From assembly GCA_963978895.1 (NCBI GenBank), contig OZ022238.1, forward strand, positions 48,082,466 to 48,146,465: 64,000 nucleotides of DNA, read 5' to 3'. The DNA is from Erpobdella octoculata (taxonomy: Eukaryota; Annelida; Clitellata; Hirudinida; Erpobdellidae). The notes below the pieces were generated by a model. That model saw nothing but the letters and a program-made list of their open reading frames with translations. It was not told the origin of the DNA and did no database searches. Positions 23,390-42,000 of this stretch are shown in pieces. Position 1 is the stretch's first letter. The number at the start of each line of letters is the position of its first letter. The translations under genes were made by a program, and so were the position numbers.

Positions 23390-23546
23390 CTGAAATAAAA
23401 AAGACCGATAAATCTGAGACCACTGTCGTTTTTCTCCTGCATTTCGCCATGTCGAGAATCTGGCAGGTAAATTGATTAATCAGAATCACTACCAATCTCT
23501 TGCTGACATCTTCAACGGAGCTTGTATTCAAGAATATTTATATACT

Positions 23547-23790
23547 AGCAGGGTTATCCGGCGTTGCCCGGGGTTTTAGAGGTTTTTCTATCGTTTTTCT
23601 CTCTCGCCTCTTCTCTTTCTTTCTTTTGTATTCCTTTCTCCCCAACTCTCTTGTTCCCAGTTCCTTCTCCGCTTGCTTTCCAGTTCCCGCTTAATTTCCT
23701 CGTTATCTCTTTACTTTTTTCTTTATCGCTTCCGCTTGCTCTTCCGTTCCCGCTCCTACTCGATCTCCTGTCCCCCGTTTCCATTCGGCA
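23547..23790 (+). mobile_element. GC-minisatellite element, truncated
   Basis: Begins ACTAGCAGGGTTATCCGGCG and TTGCCCGGGG, then GAGGTTTTTCTATCGTTTTT and the C-rich repeat. The distal block is missing. Confidence 0.6.
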
Positions 23791-23799
23791 AGTAATATG

Positions 23800-26540
23800 T
23801 GTTACAAAATCCTAAATTTTTCTTCTATCTCTTAATAATTTGTAATAACACGCAATCGGTCACATTATGCAAGACTGTCAAGCAAGTTGTCAACAGTACT
23901 TCTAAAACCTATGCAATGATCATGTTTAGGCACTTTTGGCTCCGGAACGTTTTTTGGCACCCTTGAGCCGGGGGATCGGCGTAGGGTGTCCAAACCTTTT
24001 TAACTTTCTTTTTCTATTAAACTTAACTATTTAATTAATTAAATTCATTTTAAGAGAAAGAACTGAACTTATTTGTTTAAACTTGTATAAAAACCTAAAC
24101 ATTCAGATCTTACTGAATAAGAAAAACCTAATTAAAGTTTAGAGAATAATATTTAAACAAACTTATTTATACAAAAGCCTAACTATACTAAAACTAGTAT
24201 ACTAAAACTAATTTATACTTAAACCCTTATAAACCTAAACTATTCAAATCTTCCAAAACTAAACTTTAAACTATACTAACTTATACTAAAATAACTAAAA
24301 CTTGCAACTTAGCGATTAGTCCTGAAAACATTTTATACCAAAATACGCCCAAAGGTCAAAGCTATCAGAATTTTAAAAATAACCTGTTGGTAATCACTAC
24401 AAATCAAATTAAAAGTTTATTTTACAAACCACCGATTCATCGATAGAACAGCTATGGTTTAAAAAACAAAATCAAAACAAAAGTAGAACTACACACAAAA
24501 TCATTTAATATTTATAATTAAAACTGATTGAAAAAATCTCAATTTTTCAAAATTTATGTTTAAATTAATTTATTCTTATTTTGAAAAAAATTTACATTCC
24601 CTTACAACTGCTGACCGAACCCTTTTTTCTCCATAAAACACCAACATATCAAAAAAAAAAATTTCCAAACTTGAAAAACTTTCTTACGTATTCTTTCTCA
24701 ATATTCCTACGTAAGTGTACCAAATTTCAATGAAATCTGTTCGGCGGCTATACTTATACTTGCATGTCAAATGTTGTTTAGATTGCTCTTGTTCTTGGAT
24801 GTGATAAGCGAATGCCCACACAGACATAACTTTTTTTATCTTTATAAATACGTAGGTACGAGCAGGGAAACGTGGGGAGATGCATCCCCCACCTCAGTAT
24901 AAATTTATATTTTTTAGGTATAATACCTGGTTTAAAAAAAAAAGATCTCTTTGGGAGAAGAAAGTGGAAGTCTTTGAAAAGAATTTGGGAAAATTCTTAC
25001 CACTACCCCTCACCGGTCATCAGCTTTTTTGAAGAGAATATGAAAAGTGCATCCTCCACCAGGACTTTCCAAATCCGCCAATGAGTACAAAGGTGTATGA
25101 ACGATGTAATCATATTGCAGGGGAAGATACAAAATGAAATGTGTCGCATATACAAAATAAAACAAAACTTGAAGATGATTTTTTGATTATTAAAAACCTG
25201 TAAGAAAATATACTCCATATCATGATTACTTATAAGAATGTATTTTTAATGAAACAAAAATAAACGATTGCAGTTTTACTAAGTTTTTTAAAATTAAAAT
25301 TAAGTTTTATTGAAAAAAATTATTCTGAGATAAGAAATAGTTTTTTCCATCTCCGTTCATTTGCAACTGCGGGACTACCGTATCCCAATGTTAAAAACAA
25401 GGAGACAAGAACCACAAAAGACCACTCACGCATTTGATCAAGTTTAAATGGTATATGTTGCTTAGCCACGTTCGAACAAAATTTTTCTGTAATAAACTGT
25501 AGCATAAGCTTATCTTTTACACAGCCTCGTAAAAAAATAGAACGCCATTTTGCAGAAGCAAGTCTCTTAGCCACACCCTCTATTTTTCAAAATTAATTCC
25601 TCTGTGAAAAACTTCGTTTGAGACCAAAAACATTTGAATTCCGTATTATCAGACAAACGGTCTGTTAACAAAAAAAGTAACGGGAAATAGCAAAACAAAC
25701 AAAAATTACAGATTATCCAATATCATGAGCTAAAATAGCAAATGAAACTTGTTATTAAAGTAGCAACGAAATTACAACGACATTTAATAAAATTTGAAAT
25801 GGCGTAGATAGATCTCAAAGAAAAGAAAAAGATAAGGTAGTTTTTAGAGTTTAAAAACTCCCAAGCCAAAAGTGTCTATGTGCAAACATCAAAAGTTATT
25901 GCGTAACAAAATTCAAATTTAGCTTACGTGATAAAGCTTCAAAAAAGTTTTAAGCATTTGTTTACAAATCATTTCCACGTTTCATGGTGAAAACAAAGTT
26001 AAGAGGGAGAAGAAGAAAGAAAGAAAGAGGGAGACCATGCAGGAGCGATAGACTAAGCGAGATATCAAGCGGGTGGACGAGCGGATACGGGAAAGCAAGC
26101 AGGAGAACGAGCGGAAACAAAAGAACTAGTGGGACTGAAAATGCGAGTTGGAATTGAAAAAGGAGAGTGTGCGGGAACGGGATTGCGAACGAGAAAGTGA
26201 CCCAGAGCGAGCAAGCGAGAATGGAACCGGGAGCGAGCGGGAAAGGAAGAGGAAGCGGTAGAGCAAAAATGAGTGGGAGCGAAAAGGCGAACGGGAAAAA
26301 ACGGACACAAAAGAAAAGCGAGAGACAAATAAAGAAAAAGAGAGAAAAAAGCGAGAGGGAAAAATTGTAGAAAACCCTCTGAAAACCCCGCTAGTATTAC
26401 ATAAAAGCATATGAAAACATTTTTTCATTATTATACTATACAGTAAGTAAACTCAATTTCTCTTGTTCTACTAAATCATGACATAAAACACACTGAGTCT
26501 GAAAATATTATCTTGTTGAAAAGAACTAAAAACCTATAAT
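23800..26540. other. Non-coding stretch between MMP-A and MMP-B
   Basis: AT-rich. 25240-25330 resembles the sequence downstream of MMP-D (56210-56310), so an old 3' flank persists although the hemopexin exons do not. Apart from the minisatellite element at 26.0-26.4 kb, nothing else was identified. Confidence 0.4.
26015..26395 (-). mobile_element. GC-minisatellite element
   Basis: GAGCGGGAAAGGAAGAGGAA-like repeats ending AAAACCCCGCTAGT, the reverse of the family start. Lies between MMP-A and MMP-B. Confidence 0.6.
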
Positions 26541-26554
26541 AGGCCAACAGGATT

Positions 26555-26643
26555 GGTTGTAGTACCTGAATTATCAGCTGAAACTTTTAGGAAAATTGCA
26601 GATGGTTACACAGAGTCGAGAACTAAACAAACGTCAAAAGCAT
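26555..26643 (-). pseudogene. Second decayed copy of the signal-peptide exon
   Basis: Same block again: MLLTFV, then an in-frame stop, with the tail reading VSADNSGTTTNPVG in another frame. It lies downstream of MMP-B in the same relative place as the 2.6-kb copy downstream of MMP-A. Confidence 0.5.
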
Positions 26644-27528
26644 TTTTATTGATGTAGTTGTAGCTTAACTATGTTAATTCAGGTTTACAATACATCCCGT
26701 ATGATAAACTACTGCGCTCTTCCAAGAATATTGAGGACCCATTGATTTTTTTAAATTTTTTTCGTTAAATGCATGTTAGATTGGTTTAGAGCCAGTCAAA
26801 AAATTAAGAAATTTTAGAATTGATGAGATATAGTTTTTAATTATTTTCTGCCTCTGCTGCCTGTTGTTTTTCTACTTTCCATCAATATCCTGTTTGTATT
26901 AGGTACACTCCGAAATAAGTGTCATCTTGTGTTCCGTCAAGAAGTGCAGAGATGTTTATCTTCAAACTTTTTCAGATTAGTTTGAAAATTTCATAAATCA
27001 AATTATAACAGTGCAGCATCACATAAATTGAAGAAAATCACTCTGAATTCTGGATTAATCAGTTCTAAACATATAAGAAAATGTTCCAGAAACTCATTTC
27101 TTGCCACCATTGGCATTACGGTCAGTATTTCAATCGATATGTTAATTTTTACTTAATTTGAAATGACTAGAGGAATGTTGCACTGATTGGAATAATGTAT
27201 TTCAATCCCAAGCTTACGGCATTTTTAAAGTGTTTTATAAAGTTGATTATATACATTTTATTTAGCTACACAATAAGCTGATATGCTAAATTTTAGATGA
27301 TAAAAATAACAAAAAAAATCAAGTTTCCTTAACGTTCTAATCAATGTTATCTGTTGCTTTGATTGGAACATTGAATTATCTTAGTTGGACAAGAAACTCT
27401 CGTTGATTTAGATGTAAATAAAGTTAATTTCACTAAAACACCCATTGCTATGACGATAAAAAGTATATTATTTTTTCACCAAGTTTATCGATTTTTAATA
27501 AACAACAAACACGTATCTATAAAAAAAA

Positions 27529-27930
27529 ACTAGCAAAATACCCGCGTTGCTCGGAGTTTGTAGAGGTTTTTCTATCGTTTTTCTCTCGCTCCCGTTTCTT
27601 TCCCCGCTTGCTTTCCTGCTCCCGGTCGCTTTCCCGCTCTTGGTCATTTTCCCGATCCCTGTCGCTTTCCCGTTCCCGGTCGCTTTCCCGTTCCGGTTCG
27701 CTCTTCCGCTCTCAGTTGCTTTTCCGTTAGCTTTCCCGTTCACGTTTCCACTCATTTTCCAATTCCCGTTGCCGCTTGCTCTCCCGCTCCCGATCCACTC
27801 ATTTTGGGTCCGATTTCAATTTTTTTCACTAAAATTGTCTCACTTTGACTCTCAAGGTTGCGTAATAATTTCATAACGATCGTATGAATAGTGTAGCAAT
27901 GGATAAAGAACATTCATACATACTAGAGAT
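27529..27930 (+). mobile_element. GC-minisatellite element, full-length plus-strand copy
   Basis: Starts ACTAGCAAAATACCCGCGTT, then GAGGTTTTTCTATCGTTTTT, a run of TTTCCCGCTCCCGGTCGC-type repeats, the TGACTCTCAAGGTTG block and the GTAGCAATGGATAAAGAACA end. Defines the family layout. Long frames across the repeat are low-complexity artefacts. Confidence 0.68.
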
Positions 27931-28625
27931 GGGAATCGAACTGAACTCGAACCCAAAGGTGACCGAACCCGAACCGAACTCAAACCCAATGGTGACCGAC
28001 CCAGAACCGAACTCGAACCCAAAAATGATCAACCGAACCGAACTCAAACTTCTAATAAATATAGATGTAAGACATTAAAAACAGAAATTTAATTATTTTA
28101 AAAAGCCTTGTCTCGAGACCTTTACAGGCAGTTTAGTCTATGCTATACCTAAATACAAAATTTTAATGTTTTTACATTTTCAGTTATTGAGTATTCAAGC
28201 AAATTGTTTTTGAGTTTTCTGGCAAGGCACCCTTTCAAATGAAATGTGCTGAAAATTTTAGTTGAATGAAATACGTTTTAGGGGTCGCTAACGAAGAGTT
28301 TGAATATTAAAATGTGCCTACCGAAAACGTATATGCTCAGTTTTCTAAAATATAAATGATTAAAAATTGATTAATTACAAGGATAAGAATGATTTATTGA
28401 AACACATTTGAACCACCGTTACATATTGTATTTTTTTAAAGTCCCTTAAAGCCAGTCTAGCACTGCTTTCCTGTATGAAATAACTATACAAACAAATTTT
28501 GTTAATAACATTCAATAATTGATTTTTTTATAGTTTAAGTGTCAGTCACTGTTTATTGACTTGTTCGTTTTCTTTTATTTTTTGGAGAACTTTTTCAATG
28601 TCTTTGGAAGAACGTTTTTAGATCC

Positions 28626-33935
<5,310 letters not shown>

Positions 33936-33986
33936 AATCACAGTTTGCATCAACAAGTGAACTATCAAATTTAAGGTTTTAATTCA

Positions 33987-33993
33987 TTTTATA
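33987..33993 (-). promoter_or_regulatory. TATA box of MMP-B
   Basis: TATAAAA in GAGTATAAAATGAATT, 52 bp before the ATG, with an inverted CCAAT at 34056-34060. Confidence 0.65.
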
Positions 33994-33999
33994 CTCTTA

Positions 34000-35850
34000 A
34001 AGTTAAAATTTGTTTTCCTAGAAATATCTTTGTTAAACCATGTTTTGGTTTTTAGCCAATTGCTGACATTTTTTCTTCTTCTTGTGGTATACAGTATTTT
34101 TACAATTATAAAATATATGTAGTTAAATCGACTCTAGTTTCATGTTTTACATACAAACTTTTTAGAAATAAACCTTTTTCTGTAACTTTACATTTACGTT
34201 GAATTCTATGAAAGCAACGCAGAGATGTCCTAAGATATGTTCTTTTGAGTATCGTCTGTTATGTAATTATTTAACAACTCTTTTAAGAAGAAATTGGGCT
34301 GGCATATGTTATTTTTGAATTTGTAATTTTAGCTAGAAAATTTAAGTAACTCTAGAGCATTTTGTTACTTATATGAATTTGATGCAGCGGCTTGATTAAT
34401 AATTTTTTATTCAAATATGATTAAACTCTGAACTGAAAAAAAGTAAAACTTGGTATAGTTCAATATGGAGGTTTTTAATTGTTTCAGATTTACGGCAACA
34501 ACTGTTTTGTAAATTTTTTGAGGTATTTAAAATAAAAAATGAATTGTACACAATTAAATCGTTTTTTCAAATGTTAATATAATTTTTTTAAACAAAAACT
34601 GCTAAAAAAATTCTATTTGAATACAAATATATTTTTTTATTAATTGTTGGTAATAAAATGATCAAGCAAAACAAGTCTACAAAAGTAATTTAAGTTATTT
34701 AGGCATTGTTATATTTTCTTTGATAGTGTTTATAGAAAATTGTATCAGAAAGTCTATTTGTGATTTTGTAAAAATATGGCTTCTATTTAGCTTCATTCCC
34801 TTCACTTTGTTTTGCCAATTCCTCTGAAGAGTCATTTTAACAAAAACCTTGAGGGAAGCAAATTTTTTTGAACCTGTAGATTCCAAAATTTTATCTTTGT
34901 TATGCTATACTTTTCCACCCAAAATCAAGAATAGATAACGGGGGGAGGCTGGAAGACGTAGTCGTACATTTAAAAAAAAATTGAGAACCTTAAAAATGTT
35001 GGAAAAACGTTCTCAGGACAACTCTCCCCTACAGGTCAGCAACATCAACTCCTAACTAGTAGCAGCTAAATACAAGTTGTATGATATTGTTGGGCATTTT
35101 ATGGCACTATATGACAATAACGGAGAAATCAACAAGCAGTTTACAAAGAAGAGAAACAAAAAACAATATTGGTCATTATGTGGCAAGAAATGTTACACAA
35201 AAGTATACATTGAACAACTAATGGGCAAAAACTGCAACAATCCAATTTATTCCAAAAAAAAACTTCAAAGACTTAAGTTTAACAAAATTTTTTAAATTAA
35301 AACTTTAGATAAAAAATTCATCTACAACAAAAAATTGTTTTCTTTATATCCGTTAATATGTTTTGACCTTTTTTAAGCGTGATCAGCAATCTGAACCAAG
35401 TAGTTCTCTGGTTTTTTTAAGAAATCCTGTTACCAGTGCTTTCTTTTGTATATCGAATGCAGTGTAACTGAAAACAAAACATAATGTTGGTAAAAATATT
35501 ATTTCGGGTAAAATCTATTTGTTAATTTTACCAAAAAGAACAGATATTAGCTTTTTGTTTAAAATATCTACTCAATGTAACAATGCGAGCAAATATGACT
35601 GTCTAGCCCATGTGCTTTCTCATTTTTAATTTAATAAACATTATTTCAAGTCAAATTTGAATAACTTATGGAACAGAAAACCAAAACATCTAGACTGAGC
35701 AGTCGTCAGAATGTTTATCTTATTACAGGTTATTGAAAGTTGAATACAAAAAATAAAAGATCTAAAAAAACTCATTATGTTCCATTCAATAATACATTAT
35801 ATCTTAAATTCATATAAAAACAACAAACAGAAATGAAAACAAAAAACATT
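34000..35850. other. Spacer between MMP-C end and MMP-B start
   Basis: 34000-34920 is the duplicated upstream flank of MMP-B. 34940-35750 matches 54650-54760 plus 56020-56700 (downstream of MMP-D), interrupted there by transposon fragments. A 72-codon plus-strand frame at 35077-35295 is degraded in the other copy, so I do not call it a gene. Confidence 0.45.
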
Positions 35851-35853
35851 TTC

Positions 35854-36009
35854 TCACGTGTCTTCATAGAAAACATAAAGATGGCTGCCGTAGCGCTTTA
35901 CTAAAGTCTCTGGCTGTGCTGGTATTTCGGGCAAAAGTTTTTCCAGTGATACAGGCTTGTCGGGTTTGACATCTTGTTTGTTTTCGTCAAAAGTTAGCAC
36001 TTTTCCATC
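35854..36009 (-). CDS. MMP-C exon 11: last hemopexin exon and stop
   Basis: 156 nt: DGKVLTFDENKQDVKPDKP, then [19 protein letters not shown] and TGA at 35854-35856. Blade 4 is cut short after one strand, and the Cys that usually closes the hemopexin propeller is absent. Confidence 0.86.
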   Translation of the reverse strand, partial: DGKVLTFDENKQDVKPDKPVSLEKLLPEIPAQPETLVKRYGSHLYVFYEDT

Positions 36010-39000
36010 CTAAAACAAACTTTTTTCAAATTATAACGTCATAATTGGCTTCAAAACTTCCTTCGACAGAAAGCCAGTTTGAGGACGTTGAAAATTTAGT
36101 TATTCACTATTTGCATGGTTTAAGAGCTGCACAGTTAATATAGATTATACCTGGTAAAGATAAATATCTTCTTTATCTTTTATAAAAAAGGCTGCTTTCG
36201 GATTGGCGGGGTAGCTTTCAGAAGTGACTTGCTTCACTGTTTCGTACTTGAACTGGTTGTAAATCCATATTTTGTCGTCTGTCTCAATAAAAATAATATT
36301 GTCAATGTGAAAAAAACATGTTTTAAATTTTTTTCATAAATATTTTAAATTTTGCACTAAAGCGACCGGGAGCGGGAAAGCAACCGAGAGCGAAAATGCG
36401 ACCGGAAGCGAGAAAGCAACCGTCAACGAAAAGCAATCGGGAGCAGGAAAGCGACCGGGAGCGGGAAAGCGACCGGGAGCGGGAAAGCAAGCAAGGAGGG
36501 AAACGATAGCAATAGAAAAAAAAATAATAAATTCTCTAAAAACCCCGGGTAACGCGGGTACGCTCTAGTTTTCACTAAATATTTTTAAATTAAAAAAATT
36601 GCAACTAAATGCAATTAATACAATAAAGAGTGTGTCAATATAATAAAACAAATAAACAAAAAAAATAGAAAAATTAAAGTTTTAACTGTAAAAAATGACA
36701 AATCCTAACTTGACTTAAAACAGAAAATAAGCAAGTTTTTAAACATGATTTTTTTGTACAAAAGTTTGTAAAAAATCATAATAGGAGAAAGGTTTAAAAA
36801 GATGCTTTTTATGCAACTATTTTTAATAATTATACCTTTGAAAATGTAAGTTTTATTTGTCTTTGGTGAGTATACAGCAGCAGATATCTCTCTAGGACAG
36901 TTTGGAAAAATATTCTTTGCTGGAACTGGAAATCCGCTAAGAAGTCCATTTACACCAAGCTTCCAAAAATTATCACCATGGAATAAGTAGAGAACACTAT
37001 CTGGACCTGATTATTCAATAAACAAATAATACTATGAATAAAAGTTTTGAATCAATCAATTTTAGTAACATTTTTATTTTTCTATTACTCGCTTCTTTTC
37101 ACGCTCCCGCTCACTTTTCTGCTCCTTCTTCTCGCTCTCCGGCTTTCTCTCTCTCTTTCCCGTTTTTTGCTCAAACTCGCTTTCGCAATCTCGCTTGATT
37201 TTTTGTTCCTTCTACCGCTTGCTTTCCCGCGCCCGCCCTTTTTGTCTTCCTTTTTCTCCAAACCTTTTTCTGTTCATTAAACGTAAAATAGATTTGCTAA
37301 AAGCTGCTTGAAACCGTCAAATCTTTTTACGTAAACTAAATTTAAATTTGGTAACGCAATAACCTTGGTTATTTGTACATAGGCAATAATAATAATAATA
37401 ATAATAATGTTTGACAATATTCAGAGTGGCGTAAATCCTAAAGGACTTCAAGGCCACTGAAGGGTTCTTTGCAGAGGCAGCCATTTATAGGCAATGCGAG
37501 TGAACTCCTTGCTTAAGGGAGTTACGCTGGTGACGCCGGTGAGGCTTGAACTGCCGACCTAATGATCGACAGGCGAGCGCTCTACCGCTCTGCCACCAGC
37601 GCAAAAACTACCCTTTGTCATTTTCATTTTTAAAATCTACTACGTAGTATTTGGTTAAAATTAGTCATGCGGTTTAGATTGACTTCGCTCGCTTGAAATG
37701 AGAGAATTTGAACGGTCCAACCTATCACGGATCATGTTGATTTGAGACAGTTATGGCCCGTTTTATTTAGCTTAAAACATTTTTCTTTTACAAAACATTT
37801 CTGCCTGGAATGTTCTGACTTGGCCCGGATCGGCTCGTTTAGACAGCTTTGAAATGAGGGTCGTTCAAGACTCTAATGAATACACTTAATGTTGAACTAA
37901 AATAAATCTTGTTTCTACTACAGTAAATAAAATATCAATTTCTGTAATCCTACTAATTCAAACAAAACCACTTAAAATAGGTCAACCTTCATTTTTTTAT
38001 CAGCCTTTTTTACTAATTATCTGTGTTTTTACTACAGTTCCTTAAAACCAGTCCAACATTTAAATCATGTATGAAATAACTAAAAAACAGGTTTTGTTAA
38101 TAACCTTCCATAATTGCTTTTTTTGATAGCTCACAGGATCTGTCACTGTTTAATAAATCTCTCGGTTTGATTGGTGATTTGGAAGGCATTTTTGTGTTCG
38201 TTTTGTTTGAAGGAACGTTTTCATCTTTTTTTCTTGGTCCTTTAGATTTTTTAACGTCAGCCAAAATTTAGAAAACAAGTATTTGATGCATTATTAATGA
38301 TTCAAATTAAATGAATTAAAAACAAGGGTTAATTTTTGATTAATATGTCATAACAAACAATTCGTTTGTACACACCGTATAGATGCTGTATTCCATTGAC
38401 GTCACCATGTGCCAGCTGAAAATTCGAATTGTAACGGGGTAAGTAAGGGTACATAATAGCCTTTTCGTCAAACGTATGATCAAGTCCGATAGCATGACCT
38501 ATTTCATGAGTGGCTAGAGCCATGAAGTTTATCCCCTTTGGTGTTGCATCGGTGAAATACTCATCGTTGTCGAAATGAACTAGACCTATAGGTGGACTGC
38601 CCGCATGGCCAAGTATGCGTCCTAATAGATGTTTTAAATACAACGTTAACAGAGTCAGCTATTGAATAGATTAGATTGCAGCATAAAACAGTAAATTTTA
38701 TAATTTCAAGTTTCTCTATTTTCTAAAAAAAAATTTTAGAATAAAAAAGTTTTGTTATTTTTACCTGGACCGTCAAAAGGAACTGTACACCGGTGATGGC
38801 GATCTCCAAATCTTATTGAAATATTTGGTTTGCCTTTTGACGCTTCGACAAAGTCAATGTTGGCCACGTTAGTCCAAAATTGGAAAGCTTTTCTAATTGC
38901 TTCTCTGAATTATTAAAAAATTCATAATTAATAACATACATAACATAACGTAAGATACATAACGTAACGTAACTTAACGTAACGTAATGTAACTTAACGT

Positions 39001-42000
39001 AACGTAACGTAACATAACGTAACGTAATGTAAAGTGGCATGAAATGACATGACATGACAAGAAATGACATAATGTAATATAACATAAGTGATGTAATGAT
39101 TATATTTCATATTTGACATAAATGTCAAAACAGCTCGACCAAAACGAGGCGAATTGCTATTTTGTAATATTAAACTAATGAAGCTATTCAGTCATTCTTA
39201 AAATTCTCAAGAAATTTGAGCTGGTGAAGCTATTCATGTGTTAAAACTTTAACAACTATTTCTATTTGTACACACTTTTACTAAACTTGACTTCTCTGTC
39301 TGTCTGTGGTCAAATTTTGCAATCGATTTTAAACTAACTTTCCAATGAGCTAGAGACTTAAAAATTTAAACATACCTCCGAACTGATTAACAATGCATTT
39401 TATTAAATTTTCGGATCGATTGGACAAAATTTTATCAAATAATTATTTGTGATATTTTTGTCGAACTATTTATTGTCTATGCTAATATGCTCGTTGTTTA
39501 TGTAATATATGTAATTTTTGGATCGATTGGACGATGGCACAACATCAACGTCTAGAGGATGTCAAATGATTACTTGAATAGTGTAAAAATATAAGTGTTA
39601 AAAAATTTTTTTTGCTTTACTTGTCAATCAAATCAAATCAAATCAAATTTATTTAACGCCAATGTCGTAAACGAATCTGAGGCGGGTGAACGTGAGATCA
39701 ACTGACTAATTTAACTGAAAAAGATGAGTTTTTAAAGCAGATTTGATATGGGAAGGAAATGAGTTCCAAACCAGAGGAGCTGCAGCACGGAAAGCTCGTG
39801 CACCAAACTTAGTGTGTGAAAATTGGGGTTGAAGAAGAAATTGAGTTGAAGAGCGGAGCTGACGGGAGAGAGTGTATGGGTGTAGCAAGGTAGAGAGATA
39901 TCTGGGAGTAGAGGTTGAAGCAGCCTCGAATGCTATTGTAGCAATTTTAAATTTAATTCTTTTATCCACTGGTAACCAGTGGAGTTGATTCAGTAAGGAA
40001 GCAGAGTGAACCGACCTGTCCGGTTGTAGAATGACACGTGCGAGGGTATTTTGAATTTTCTGGAGCACTTTGATTGAAGATTTGGGAGCACCATAGAGGA
40101 TCGAGTTGGAATAATCAAGCCGCGAGCTGACTAGAGTGTAGCCAATGAGGCTGGCAGTCTGTAAGTCCAGTGTGTGACGGATATGGCGAAGAGCTTTAAT
40201 GTGAAAGTAACAGGACTTGGAGATGAGTTTGACGTGATTGTGAAAGGTGAGAGAACTGTCTAGAGTGGCACCAAGAAGCTTGATATGACTTGCTAAAAGA
40301 ACGGTTGAATTGTCAACCTTGACGCTAGAAACTGACGATAAGGATTGTTCTATTCACCTTACTGTTTTAACTCGAAACAACTGTTATCAAACTATTAGCA
40401 ATTTTGCTGGTTTGTCAAGATTCTATATGGAGTTTGTCGTGAAATTTCTAAGCCACAAATCACTCAATTTTTCTTATTTGTGGATCAATTTACAGAACAA
40501 CCAAAGACTATTGTTTTTTCAAGTGCTTAGCGCATGTAACATAACGTAACATGCTTACGGACGCTGGTGACGACGACGGGATTTAAAAATTGTTATTAAC
40601 TATATATTTGCCTCTGTGTTATTTTGTGATTCAAAAAAATGCAAAAATTATTTTGGTATATAGAACTTAACTAATATAAGATAAAGTTGTTAACTAACAA
40701 CTGAGTTGCTCCAGTCATCGTTTTTTGCCTCCAGTAGTTGCGCAGCCTCCATGTAACTGGATTTTTTTCCCATTTTGCTCCTGTGTTTTGTTGACAGTCT
40801 TATAGTCATCATAACCACAATTATCGTAATTTTCATTATTATTATAATCATAATTGTCTTCGCCAACAACAACTGTTAGTGAAAAATGCAATACGGGAGC
40901 AAATTATTTTAAAACAAACTTATTTTTTGTCTAGGAGATTAAAACTGGATCGCAATTATTATTTCACCGCTTACGAAACTCAGAATTTTTAAAAACTGAA
41001 CATGAGCAATCACGTCAGGAGAAAGTAAGAAAGTTACCAGACAACTTATAACTGGTGCTGTTTGGATCTCCCTTGTCTGGATTGCCGCATCGTGGTTGCA
41101 GTAGTGTATCTGTAGTTTCTTTGTCAACTTCTCCGGTTTCTGGTAAGTTGAATTTTCTTTGTGCTTCACTAAAGATTTCAAATTCTTAATTAATATAACG
41201 AATATAATGCTTATAATGATCATATCACAGGCCTAAATGTTTAAATAAGTTCCAGTCTAATTCACAGTACACTTTTATCATTCCACCAAAATGTTACATT
41301 AACTTATTTTTTTTAACTCCGGCCTAGTTTTGTTTTTTTTTGCAATAGTTTAGTACAGAAACTTTAGTTGCTTTATTTTTAAGACTAAGGATTTTATTTT
41401 ATGTTGAACTAGCAGTGCCCGTAGCGGCTTCGCTCGCATGAAATTAGAGAGTTTGAACCGTGCATCCATAGTAGAGATCATTTTTTTAGGTCTCGGCTCG
41501 GCCCGTCGACAAATTAGCCCAGCCCGTTTTAAAAACCCAAACTCCTGGCCCGGCACAGCCCATCTGAATTAGGCCCGGCCCATTTTTACAGGCCTAGAAG
41601 TTCTATATACTTGATGAAAAATTTCGGCCCGTCCCACCTTGACCTCAGGTTTGGCCCGGCCAAACTGAAGACCCTAAAATCACTAAAATATCTATATACT
41701 TGGTGAAAAACCTTGGCCCGTCCCACTTTGATTTAAGGTTTGGCCTGGCCCGTGTGAAGACTCTAAAATAACGGCTTGGCCCGGCCGATGATAAACTGGA
41801 CTTAGCTACTTTTAACCGGCACAAAACTTCAAAATACTAATTTTTGCATTTGTAGCACTTACAGTTTGTGAGTAGCAGTTATTTTGAAATCAAATAACCC
41901 TTATTTCCACCCCACATTTGAGGTCCTGGAAACCAATTTTTCAAAAAATGCTAAAACACGTATTTCATTATTTTTGGAGTAGAAACTAAATACTAATTTT

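Larger units (their letters stand above)
20903..23501. repeat. Region bounded by a 21-nt exact inverted repeat
   Basis: A 21-nt sequence starting AAGAGATTGGTAGTG at 20903-20923 recurs in reverse complement at 23481-23501. The twin element (21491-23154) lies inside, so an older element may have been split. Short frames at 20.83-21.26 kb are not recognised. Confidence 0.45.

Noticed and set aside
25320..26540. Hemopexin exons for MMP-B
   Set aside because: Read in all minus frames; no FHGDNFW, YNQF or YVFYEDT-like segments, only flank similar to sequence beyond the MMP-D stop.
35077..35295. 72-codon plus-strand frame downstream of MMP-C
   Set aside because: The homologous segment at 56.03-56.24 kb has indels that break the frame, so coding is not supported.
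37387..37605. A functional tRNA gene on the minus strand
   Set aside because: A and B boxes are present but the acceptor stem does not close and a SINE body with (ATT)n tail follows.
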